Source of the DNA: Eubacteriales bacterium
GTDB taxonomy: Bacteria > Bacillota > Clostridia > Lachnospirales > Lachnospiraceae
Length of the DNA stretch: 64,000 nt
Assembly: GCA_030537195.1 (NCBI GenBank)
Contig: JAUNOK010000001.1
Span: forward strand, 1-64,000
Direction of reading: 5' to 3'
The notes under the pieces were generated by a model. The model ran no database searches and was not told the origin of the DNA. It worked only from the letters and a program-made list of their open reading frames with translations. The stretch's first letter is position 1. Each line of letters opens with the position of its first letter. This document shows positions 8,115 to 15,721 of this stretch, piece after piece. Position numbers and translations under genes: made by a program.

Positions 8115-9105
8115 AGTGACAAGAATCATCTCAGTAGGTATGATGTTAACTGTACTATCAGCTATTATACTTGCGGGGTGTGGCAACAGACATTCTGGTA
8201 AAACAGGATTGAATAAATCGGACATTGCAGAAACTTTAAGCCAGACATCGGAATCAGAGAAAGATTCACAGATGAATTCTCAAAGTGAAGATAATACTGA
8301 TACAGAGATAACTGATGCAGAGACAGAAGATTCTGGAGTTCCGGTATATGAAGATATGGAACACATTTATATGAATACAACATGGGAATATGCAGACCAT
8401 TCGGCAATAAGTGATGGTTATGCTGTTCTATATAAAGCAGCAGGTGAGAGAAAGAATATTATAATTGGGGTCAATGCAGGGCATGGAACGGCAGGTGGTT
8501 CATCAGCAAGAACATTGTGCCATCCGGACGGCTCACCTAAGAGTACTGGAGGAAGTACGGCGGCGGGTGCAACAACAGCAACTGCTGTATCAGGAGGCAT
8601 GACATTCTATGATGGAACACCAGAAAGTGAAGTTACATTTAGAATGGCGCAGATTCTAAGGGACAAGCTTCTTTCACAGGGATATGATGTGCTGATGGTC
8701 AGGGACGGTGCAGACGTACAGCTTGATAATGTGGCGAGGACTGTGATATGCAACAATGTTGCGGACTGTCATATATCGCTACATTGGGATGGAGACGGAC
8801 TTAGTTATGACAAAGGCTGTTTCTATATTGCGGTTCCGGATGCAATTAAAGATATGGAGCCGGTTGCCACACACTGGCAGCAGCACAATGCACTTGGAGC
8901 ATCGCTTGTTAATGGGCTTGGTGATGTGGGTATGAAGATACATGGTTCAGGAAGTATGGCAATAGATCTTACGCAGACGTCATATAGCACAATTCCATCT
9001 GTAGATATGGAACTTGGAAATGCAAGTTCAGATCATAGTGATGAGACACTTGAAAATATAGCAGATGGTCTGATGGCGGGCATCAATGCATATTACGGGT
9101 ATTAA
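8107..9105 (+). CDS. N-acetylmuramoyl-L-alanine amidase (amidase_3) lipoprotein
   Basis: 332 residues with a lipoprotein signal peptide ending in LAGC (Cys25), then a ~85-residue S/T/E/D-rich linker. The amidase_3 domain runs from about residue 115: VNAGHG (zinc His), PESEVTFRMA (zinc Glu), ISLHWDGD (second His) and VDMELGN (catalytic Glu). It should hydrolyse the bond between muramic acid and the peptide stem at the outer face of the membrane. An inserted Gly/Ser/Thr-rich loop after the first His is longer than usual. It overlaps the small gene at 7923. Confidence 0.88.
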   Translation: MGKVTRIISVGMMLTVLSAIILAGCGNRHSGKTGLNKSDIAETLSQTSESEKDSQMNSQSEDNTDTEITDAETEDSGVPVYEDMEHIYMNTTWEYADHSAISDGYAVLYKAAGERKNIIIGVNAGHGTAGGSSARTLCHPDGSPKSTGGSTAAGATTATAVSGGMTFYDGTPESEVTFRMAQILRDKLLSQGYDVLMVRDGADVQLDNVARTVICNNVADCHISLHWDGDGLSYDKGCFYIAVPDAIKDMEPVATHWQQHNALGASLVNGLGDVGMKIHGSGSMAIDLTQTSYSTIPSVDMELGNASSDHSDETLENIADGLMAGINAYYGY

Positions 9106-9136
9106 ACAATCAAACAAAAACATAAGGAGATCAATT

Positions 9137-9901
9137 ATGGATAAGAAAACACAGATTATAGCAGTTGCAGGAAAAGGCGGAGTTGGTAAGACTTCTTTAG
9201 CGGGAGTTATTGTAAAGCTTCTTGTTGAGGCGCATCCTGATAAGAAGATACTTGCGATAGATGCTGATCCGGCTGTCGGACTTTCTACAGTGCTTAATGT
9301 TGATGTAGATAAGACTATAGATGATATAAGAAAAGAAGTAATCAAGAATGTTGAAGGCGGAGATACCAAGACAGCTGTGGAGCTGCTTGGAGAAGCCAAA
9401 TACGAGATAATGGATGCTGTTGTTGAGCAGGATGGATATGCATTTATCGCGATAGGAAGACCTGAGACAGCAGGCTGTTACTGCAAGATTAATTCATATC
9501 TTAAGGAAGTTATCACAATGCTTTCAGACAAGTTTGATTATGTTGTAATTGACGGTGAAGCTGGAATTGAGCAGATTAACAGAAGAGTTATGGAGAAGGT
9601 GACACATCTGCTGCTTGTTACTGATGCGAGCAAGAAGGGATGTCAGGTTGTGCAGACAATCAAGAAAGTCGCAGACGAGCTTGTAATGTATGACCGAATC
9701 GGAGTTATCGCCAACAGAATACCTGATATGGAAGTTGCAAAGCTTATGGATATCGGTGACCTTGAACTGCTTTCAGTAATACAGAGCGATTCCAAGCTTG
9801 CACAGGCAGATGTTCTTGGTGAAAATGTATTTAATCTCCCAGATGATGCAGTAATTGTTAAGGGTGCAAAGAAGGCACTTGTTAATATCGGAATATTGTA
9901 A
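9137..9901 (+). CDS. CooC-like MinD-family ATPase
   Basis: 254 residues from the ATG at 9137, preceded by AAGGAG with 7-base spacing. It has the deviant P-loop GKGGVGKT (residues 12-19) and IDADPAVGLS after strand 2. The CxC pair in AGCYCKINS (Cys114, Cys116) is the metal-binding signature of CooC-type nickel chaperones for carbon monoxide dehydrogenase. No carbon monoxide dehydrogenase gene is in the window; the following genes encode 2-hydroxyacyl-CoA dehydratase-like proteins. It may therefore deliver metal or energy to that system. The family call is strong, the partner is inferred. Confidence 0.85.
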   Translation: MDKKTQIIAVAGKGGVGKTSLAGVIVKLLVEAHPDKKILAIDADPAVGLSTVLNVDVDKTIDDIRKEVIKNVEGGDTKTAVELLGEAKYEIMDAVVEQDGYAFIAIGRPETAGCYCKINSYLKEVITMLSDKFDYVVIDGEAGIEQINRRVMEKVTHLLLVTDASKKGCQVVQTIKKVADELVMYDRIGVIANRIPDMEVAKLMDIGDLELLSVIQSDSKLAQADVLGENVFNLPDDAVIVKGAKKALVNIGIL

Positions 9902-9946
9902 TTCGCAAGTCAATGAGAATCATTACATACTAATTCGGAGGTAAAT

Positions 9947-11140
9947 GTGAAGGATTTAGCTAATCTTTATTATTTTGAGAAGCTGTTGGAGGATGTGAAT
10001 AACGACCTTGTAAGACAGGCACAGGCGAAAGGTGATATTGCAATCGGTGCTGTCTGTTTTCAGATACCAGAGCCGCTTATTAATCTGCCGGGAAGTTTTT
10101 CGGTGAGACTGCGTGCTCCACGTACCGGTTCTATAGAGATGGGAACATATTACATGAGCAGTATGCTCTGTGAGGGATGTCGTGCAATATTGGAGAGAGC
10201 AATCGAAGGTGGATTCAACTTTCTTGACTGCATAATTGCGCCGGATGCATGTGCGCAGATGAACAGATGTGTAGAGAATATTGAAAGACAGCACCTTATC
10301 GAGAAAGAGAAATTCTTCGTGGAATATTCAGATGTTCCGATGAAGAACGATGAGACAGCATTAAGACATTATGTTAAGCAGATGAGGCTTCATGTGCTTG
10401 AGCCGCTTAATAATGCATATGGAATAGATATATCGGATGATGCACTTAGAAAGTCAGTAGAATTGCAGAACAAGATAAGCAGGCTTATAAGAAGTATCGG
10501 TGATTATAGAAAAGAAGATAATCCAAGAATTACAGGATATGAATTCGCAGTGCTGTGTCTTGCAACCTACTGCTGTCCGAAAGAGGCACTTGTAGAGAAG
10601 CTCGAAGAGACACTTGAGGAGCTTAAGACAAGAGAACCTGATAACAAATGTAATTACAGGGCAAGGGTTGTAATGGTCGGTTCAGAGATTGATAACCCTG
10701 AGCTTATAAAGCTTGCTGAGGAAGCAGGTGCGCTGGTTGTGGCTGACAGATTCTGTTTTGGTTCACTTCCGGGAAGAGATGAGATTATTCTTAACGATAC
10801 GGAAGATGTTCTTACACAGATATGCAGACAGTATATGAAGTGGGGACAGTGTCCAAGATTCATGAATACAGAAAAGATTATCGAGAGACAGGAATATGTT
10901 GATGCGATAGCTAAAGAGTATAAGGCAGATGGTCTTATATATGAGCAGATTAAATTCTGTGATTACTGGGGCTATGAGAGGGCTTCGGCATTCCATGTCA
11001 TGAAAGAGAAATACGGATATCCGGTTCTTTCAATCGACAGACCTTATGCTGTCGGAACTTCGGGACAGTTAAGAACAAGAATACAGGCATTTGTTGAGAG
11101 CCTTGAGATTAAGCGTATCAATGCAGGAAGGAAATTATAA
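9947..11140 (+). CDS. 2-hydroxyacyl-CoA dehydratase family subunit (HgdB/FldC-like)
   Basis: 397 residues from a GTG start, supported by GGAGG 5 bases upstream. It carries the family's iron-sulfur-type cysteine pattern (MLCEGCRAILERA, APDACAQMNRC) and a second alpha/beta domain with ARVVMVGSEIDNPELIKLAEEAGALVV. In this family two such subunits hold [4Fe-4S] clusters and, once reduced by an ATP-driven activator, dehydrate 2-hydroxyacyl-CoAs; relatives reduce benzoyl-CoA or bear double-cubane clusters. It is separated from the next subunit by 2 bases. The substrate cannot be read from sequence. Confidence 0.82.
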   Translation: MKDLANLYYFEKLLEDVNNDLVRQAQAKGDIAIGAVCFQIPEPLINLPGSFSVRLRAPRTGSIEMGTYYMSSMLCEGCRAILERAIEGGFNFLDCIIAPDACAQMNRCVENIERQHLIEKEKFFVEYSDVPMKNDETALRHYVKQMRLHVLEPLNNAYGIDISDDALRKSVELQNKISRLIRSIGDYRKEDNPRITGYEFAVLCLATYCCPKEALVEKLEETLEELKTREPDNKCNYRARVVMVGSEIDNPELIKLAEEAGALVVADRFCFGSLPGRDEIILNDTEDVLTQICRQYMKWGQCPRFMNTEKIIERQEYVDAIAKEYKADGLIYEQIKFCDYWGYERASAFHVMKEKYGYPVLSIDRPYAVGTSGQLRTRIQAFVESLEIKRINAGRKL

Positions 11141-11142
11141 AT

Positions 11143-12681
11143 ATGTCTAAGAATATAGGAAGCGAGCCACTCGGCAGATTCTATACTGGCAAGAAGCCAA
11201 AGAGAAGAAGAGAATGGCGCGGATTTAAAGATACATGGTACGACTATGTAAGATGGCTTGGATACTGGAAGACTTTAATTACATTTATAATAAAACCTAA
11301 TAATATGAAGGGGTTCTTCAGATACCGCTGGATGATTAATTATCTTGCACTGCCTGATTTCATGGACAGACATACCGAAGGTATGAGAGGAACACAGCTT
11401 AGAATGGCACATCAGGCGCTGGGACTTATTGTTACCGATATATGCGGGATGCTTGGACAGATATTCAAGGCGGACCCGGCTATCGGCAATGACAAGAAGC
11501 TAAATAGTAAGATTGTCCTTTTTGATGAAAATATGATGAGTACCCTGATGGGCGGATTTCCTAACCTTACATGGTTATCAGTGGAGGTTCCTGCGGTGTA
11601 TACAAGCTCGATGATGTCACAGGACGGAGTGAGTTATTATGTTGATGTTACACATCAGTATGGCGTACCGTCAGACGTATGTCCTATGCCGGCAGCGGAG
11701 CTTGGAGTTGCGCTGGCTGATGATTTTCCGCTTATAGGCTGTTGTGCGGTGCAGTGTAATACGACATGTGACGGAAGCCTTATGGGTAACGGGATTGAAG
11801 CGAGGTCATTTAAGATTCCTACATTTCAGCTTGCTGTGCCTATAAGACACAGACAGGAAAGTGTGCAGGAGTATGCGGCAGAAGAGGTTGTTAATGCAAT
11901 CCATTTCATAGAGGAGCAGACTGGTGAGAAGTTCGACTGGGACGCATTCTTTAAGAGTATGAAGAGATTTAATGCTGAGACAGAGGAATTCCTGGAGTGG
12001 ATGGAGATTTCCAAGACAGATTATCCTCAGGTTATGGGTGTAACGCTTGCACTTTACAGATATGGCGTGTATCAGGCTGCCGGTGGAAGAAATCAGGCAT
12101 TCCTTGATATGGATAAGAAGCTTACTAAGATGGCACTTGATGCATATAAGAAAAAGGAGATGGCTGCGAAGGAGTACCGTCACAGAGCAATGACATGGGG
12201 CGTTCAGGCTGCATATTACACAGCACTTCCAATCTGGCTTCTTAACTGTTGGGGCGTTGTGACTATTGCGGATATGTTAAGCATGGTGTCTACAGAGATG
12301 GTCAACACAGAGGATAAACATCAGGCAATGTTAGACCTTGCATATCTGTATGAGAACATGATTATGAGAAACCGTTCTAACGGTGGTTATGAGACAGGCG
12401 TTGAGGCACTCTGGCGCTTCTGCGAAATGTTTAATATTGATATAGTAATCATGTATGTTCATATGGGCTGCAAATCAATGTCAGGTTATCATGGCATATT
12501 TGAGGAAGAAGCAAGAAAACACGGAATACATTTAATATGGGTGACACACAATCTTATGTGTCCAGAGGATGGAACGAGAAGAGACATGAGAACAGAGATT
12601 AACAGATATATGAGAACTGTTTTCAGGGAAGAACCGCTTGATCCGTCACTTGAGGATTTTGATGATTCCAAGAGCTGGTAA
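11143..12681 (+). CDS. 2-hydroxyacyl-CoA dehydratase family subunit (HgdA-like)
   Basis: 512 residues, longer than typical ~430-residue dehydratase subunits because of a basic N-terminal extension (KKPKRRREW). Cysteines cluster in IGCCAVQCNTTCDGS and around IVTDICGML. The C-terminal half has MYVHMGCKSMSGYH, the last conserved-cysteine region of the family. AGGAAGG precedes the ATG. It pairs with the 9947 subunit and the activator at 12723. The unusual length and the basic N terminus suggest a specialised member rather than a standard lactyl-, glutaryl- or phenyllactyl-CoA dehydratase. Confidence 0.78.
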   Translation: MSKNIGSEPLGRFYTGKKPKRRREWRGFKDTWYDYVRWLGYWKTLITFIIKPNNMKGFFRYRWMINYLALPDFMDRHTEGMRGTQLRMAHQALGLIVTDICGMLGQIFKADPAIGNDKKLNSKIVLFDENMMSTLMGGFPNLTWLSVEVPAVYTSSMMSQDGVSYYVDVTHQYGVPSDVCPMPAAELGVALADDFPLIGCCAVQCNTTCDGSLMGNGIEARSFKIPTFQLAVPIRHRQESVQEYAAEEVVNAIHFIEEQTGEKFDWDAFFKSMKRFNAETEEFLEWMEISKTDYPQVMGVTLALYRYGVYQAAGGRNQAFLDMDKKLTKMALDAYKKKEMAAKEYRHRAMTWGVQAAYYTALPIWLLNCWGVVTIADMLSMVSTEMVNTEDKHQAMLDLAYLYENMIMRNRSNGGYETGVEALWRFCEMFNIDIVIMYVHMGCKSMSGYHGIFEEEARKHGIHLIWVTHNLMCPEDGTRRDMRTEINRYMRTVFREEPLDPSLEDFDDSKSW

Positions 12682-12722
12682 GAAGTGTGGATGCTGCTGG
12701 TGCGGCAGGAAAGGATAAAAGA

Positions 12723-13517
12723 ATGAAATATTTCGGTGGTTGTGACGCAGGAAGTACATATACCAAATGCGTAATTATAGATGAGGATGGAAAGATAGTA
12801 TCTGCAGTTACTAAGAGAAGCAGAATTAACCCTGTGCTTAGTGCAAAGGATGCGCTTGATGAGGCTGTAAGCCAGGTTGATGGATTAAACAGCGCAGAGG
12901 AACTTACATATCTTATTGGTACAGGTTATGGAAGAAACAAAGTGCCATTTGCAGATGAGAATATATCAGAGATTAGCTGCCATGCTATGGGAGTTCATGT
13001 GACTGACCCTTCGGTTAAGGCAATAATTGATATCGGTGGTCAGGACGTCAAAGGTATTGCAATTGACACTGACGGAACTGTTCTTAATTTTGCGATGAAT
13101 GACAAATGTGCAGCAGGAACGGGAAGATTCTTTGAATCAATGGCAAGAGCATTTGAGATGTCGTTAGATGAATTTTCTAATCTGTCTCTTACAGCGAAGA
13201 ATGTGATTCCAATAACAGCACAGTGTGCGGTGTTTGCAGAGAGTGAGGTTATCTCATTGGTAGGTGAGGGCAAGCCTATGGAAGAGATAGCAGCAGGAAT
13301 ACAGCTATCAGTTGCCAAGAGATGCTTTGTTATGGCTAAGAAAGCCGGAGCAGTTGACAGCGTCACACTTACAGGCGGCTGTGCCAAGAATGAAGGTTTA
13401 AAGAAGGCAATAGAGAAGGTGCTTAAGATTAATGTAGTTGACCTTCCGACAGACCCACAGCTTATGGGCGCATTAGGTGCTGCAGAATATGCAAGACAGA
13501 AGGGAAGAAACGTATGA
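12723..13517 (+). CDS. 2-hydroxyacyl-CoA dehydratase activator (HgdC/BadF-type ATPase)
   Basis: 264 residues of the ASKHA fold: GGCDAGSTYTKC (phosphate 1), IDIGGQDVKGI (phosphate 2) and TGGCAKNEG (adenosine site). NDKCAAGTGRF (Cys ~129) and TAQCAVFAESE (Cys ~168) supply the two cysteines that bind the bridging [4Fe-4S] cluster in the homodimer. Such activators inject one electron into the dehydratase at the cost of ATP. The ATG at 12723 follows AGGAAAGG. Length and motifs are complete. It overlaps the next small gene by 4 bases. Confidence 0.9.
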   Translation: MKYFGGCDAGSTYTKCVIIDEDGKIVSAVTKRSRINPVLSAKDALDEAVSQVDGLNSAEELTYLIGTGYGRNKVPFADENISEISCHAMGVHVTDPSVKAIIDIGGQDVKGIAIDTDGTVLNFAMNDKCAAGTGRFFESMARAFEMSLDEFSNLSLTAKNVIPITAQCAVFAESEVISLVGEGKPMEEIAAGIQLSVAKRCFVMAKKAGAVDSVTLTGGCAKNEGLKKAIEKVLKINVVDLPTDPQLMGALGAAEYARQKGRNV

Positions 13518-13705
13518 TAGTATTAAAAGTACTGGCTATTATAGCAATCGTGTTTGTTGCACTTTTTCTTCTCACACTTGTTATATATTTCTTTAATCTT
13601 GATATGAAGTTTGCAGCAGCATTAATAAAGCCTCTTACTGCATATTATAACTGGTCAAAGAACAGGCGCGAGGCAAAGAAACAGCAGGAAAAGCAGAAAG
13701 AATGA
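13514..13705 (+). CDS. Small single-span membrane protein of the dehydratase locus
   Basis: 63 residues with one strong hydrophobic helix at ~3-28 (IVLKVLAIIAIVFVALFLLTLVIYFF) and a highly charged C-terminal tail (NRREAKKQQEKQKE). It begins in an ATGA overlap with the activator gene, so it is coupled to it. Possibly a membrane tether for the redox complex. No homolog recognised. Confidence 0.75.
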   Translation: MIVLKVLAIIAIVFVALFLLTLVIYFFNLDMKFAAALIKPLTAYYNWSKNRREAKKQQEKQKE

Positions 13706-13729
13706 TGACAGGAAAGGCAGAAACAGCCG

Positions 13730-14443
13730 ATGAATTTATATGATGCTGAAATAGAAAAACTAAAATGTATGCTTGAAAGCCACAATGTAAAGAAACTGCC
13801 ATTACAGAAAGAATGGGAGATGACGGATAAAGAGAATCTTATCCTTAAAAGTGAGATGGCTTATGAGCTTGGAGGCGGAAGCAATGCGGCAGTGAGTGCC
13901 ATCGCATTTACACAGGATGAGGAACTTGTACCAGAAGATGCAGTGTATCTGGTGGGGGATGACCTGTGTGAGATTAAGAATGATATCTCATATGCGAGAA
14001 TAACTGTAATCAGGCTGGACAGCGAATATATTAAGAAGCATGATGATAATGCATTGTATGCTTCAATGAGGGCAACTGATTATGTGCGATATCATGCATT
14101 TCCTAAAGGATATATGATGAGAATATCGGCAGTCAGGGAAAGAGAACCTGTAAGAGTAAGCAGAGAAGCAGTTTCACAGGGCATTAATTTTGCGGCTGTG
14201 GGGCTTGGACTTATTAATGCTTACAGGAAACGCCCAGAGGTTGAGGCTGTAAGTATATATTTTGTTACTGACCAGAAGACTGATTATGCATTTTTAAAGA
14301 ATGAGGCACACAGATGTGAGCAGATAACCGACTCGCTAAACCATATATTTAACGGTCTTACAATGGACTGTTCAACATGTTCAAGCCGGGAGTTATGCGA
14401 TGAAATCGATGGGCTCAGGGAATTACACAAGAAGCAGATATAG
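13730..14443 (+). CDS. Cys-motif protein of the dehydratase locus, possibly acetyl-CoA-synthase-related
   Basis: 237 residues, soluble. Notable stretches are MAYELGGGSNAAVS, SREAVSQGINFAAVGLGLINAY and VSIYFVTDQKTDYAFL, with a C-terminal cysteine cluster CSTCSSRELC (CX2CX4C) that could bind an iron-sulfur cluster or zinc. The body has a faint resemblance to part of the CO dehydrogenase/acetyl-CoA synthase beta subunit, which would fit the CooC-like gene upstream; this is a weak impression that profile comparison should test. AGGAAAGG precedes the ATG. It is the last gene of the run from 9137. Confidence 0.6.
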   Translation: MNLYDAEIEKLKCMLESHNVKKLPLQKEWEMTDKENLILKSEMAYELGGGSNAAVSAIAFTQDEELVPEDAVYLVGDDLCEIKNDISYARITVIRLDSEYIKKHDDNALYASMRATDYVRYHAFPKGYMMRISAVREREPVRVSREAVSQGINFAAVGLGLINAYRKRPEVEAVSIYFVTDQKTDYAFLKNEAHRCEQITDSLNHIFNGLTMDCSTCSSRELCDEIDGLRELHKKQI

Positions 14444-14450
14444 CGATTTC

Positions 14451-14467
14451 TGACGAAATGTGTCGAA
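14451..14467 (+). promoter_or_regulatory. Tandem Spo0A-like boxes upstream of the HD-GYP gene
   Basis: TGACGAA at 14451-14457 and TGTCGAA at 14461-14467 both match the Spo0A box TGNCGAA in the same orientation, exactly 10 bp apart. They lie 17 bp upstream of the -35 element at 14484, a position suited to activation. Confidence 0.6.
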
Positions 14468-14483
14468 AATAGTACTATTTTGA

Positions 14484-14512
14484 TTGACGCATGTATTGGA
14501 TTGATATATTAT
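14484..14512 (+). promoter_or_regulatory. Sigma-A-type promoter of the HD-GYP gene
   Basis: TTGACG at 14484-14489 and TATTAT at 14507-14512 with a 17-bp spacer. Transcription would begin near 14519, about 60 bases before the start codon. Confidence 0.65.
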
Positions 14513-14577
14513 TAACTTATATCAGAAGAGACGAAACAATGTAATAGATGCATGAGATGCTCGGGAAGGGGCTTGTT

Positions 14578-15672
14578 ATGAGAGAGAAGATACTGATTGT
14601 TGATGATGCCAAGATCAACAGAGAATTGCTTAAAGATATGCTTCATGATGATTATGAGATATTAGAAGCAGACAACGGACAGACAGGCCTTGAGATTGTT
14701 AAAGACGAAGGAACAACAATTACAGCTATATTGCTTGATATTATGATGCCGGTAATGGATGGATTTCAGTTTATGGAACAGCTTCATAATATGAAGATTA
14801 TGGATAAGATACCTGTACTTGTTATTAGCGGAGATAATACAGTTCAGAATGAAAAGAAATGTTTTGACTATGGAGTTTCTGATTTTATAGGAAGACCATT
14901 TAATGCGATTCTTGTTAAGAGAAGAATACAGAATATGGTAAGCCATTTTACATATAAGAACAGGCTTGAAGAAAAGGTTGAAGAGCAGACGGCTGTATTA
15001 AGAGAAGCTAATAAGGCCCTTAAGGAGCAGACTGAGAGACTTGAAAAGCGTAATCAGGATATTATGGATATGCTTGGTGCGATAGTTGAGTGCCGTAATC
15101 TTGAAAGCGGTGAGCATGTCAAGAGAGTTAAAGGTTATACAAGAATACTTGCGAATGAGTTTGGAGAAAGATACCCAGAGTATCATCTTGATAAGCATAC
15201 AATTGACATGATTGTGGCATCAAGTGCACTTCATGATCTTGGTAAGATAGCTATTCCGGATAATATTCTTATGAAGCCGGGGAAACTTACTAAAGAAGAA
15301 TTTGAGTGCATGAAGACTCATACAATCAGAGGATATGAGATATTTGAAACAATTGATGGTGACTGGGAACCTGTGTCTAAGCAGATAACACTTGATATTA
15401 TAAGACATCATCATGAAAGATATGATGGCAAGGGATATCCTGATGGACTGAGAGGTGATGATATTCCTATATCAGCCCAGCTTGTGTCACTTGCAGATGT
15501 GTACGATGCACTGATTAGTGAACGTTGTTATAAATCAGCGTACACTAAGGAAGAAGCGTATAATATGATAACTGGTGGACAATGTGGAGTATTCTCACCG
15601 AAGATTATGGATGTATTCAAGAGTGTGAGAGATAAGTTTGAAGAATTTGCCAGCAATCCGATAGTTGAATAA
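14578..15672 (+). CDS. Response regulator with HD-GYP cyclic-di-GMP phosphodiesterase domain
   Basis: 364 residues from the ATG at 14578, chosen because GGGAAGGGG lies just upstream; an in-frame ATG at 14548 lacks one. Residues ~1-120 are a receiver domain (ILIVDDAKINRELL, phosphoacceptor Asp in LLDIMMP ~53). A coiled segment (EEQTAVLREANKALKEQTERLEKR) follows. The HD-GYP domain has HDLGKIAIP (~219) and HHERYDGKGYPDG (~277-289), with the signature residues intact. It should hydrolyse cyclic di-GMP in response to phosphorylation. No cognate kinase is adjacent. Confidence 0.92.
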   Translation: MREKILIVDDAKINRELLKDMLHDDYEILEADNGQTGLEIVKDEGTTITAILLDIMMPVMDGFQFMEQLHNMKIMDKIPVLVISGDNTVQNEKKCFDYGVSDFIGRPFNAILVKRRIQNMVSHFTYKNRLEEKVEEQTAVLREANKALKEQTERLEKRNQDIMDMLGAIVECRNLESGEHVKRVKGYTRILANEFGERYPEYHLDKHTIDMIVASSALHDLGKIAIPDNILMKPGKLTKEEFECMKTHTIRGYEIFETIDGDWEPVSKQITLDIIRHHHERYDGKGYPDGLRGDDIPISAQLVSLADVYDALISERCYKSAYTKEEAYNMITGGQCGVFSPKIMDVFKSVRDKFEEFASNPIVE

Positions 15673-15684
15673 TTAAGCATTAAT

Positions 15685-15717
15685 AAAGCGGAGAGATTAA
15701 AAAGTCTCTCCGCTTTT
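15685..15717. terminator. Bidirectional terminator
   Basis: A 12-bp perfect stem, AAAGCGGAGAGA (15685-15696) with its complement at 15705-15716, and T-runs outward on both strands, between convergent genes. Confidence 0.92.
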
Positions 15718-15721
15718 GATT

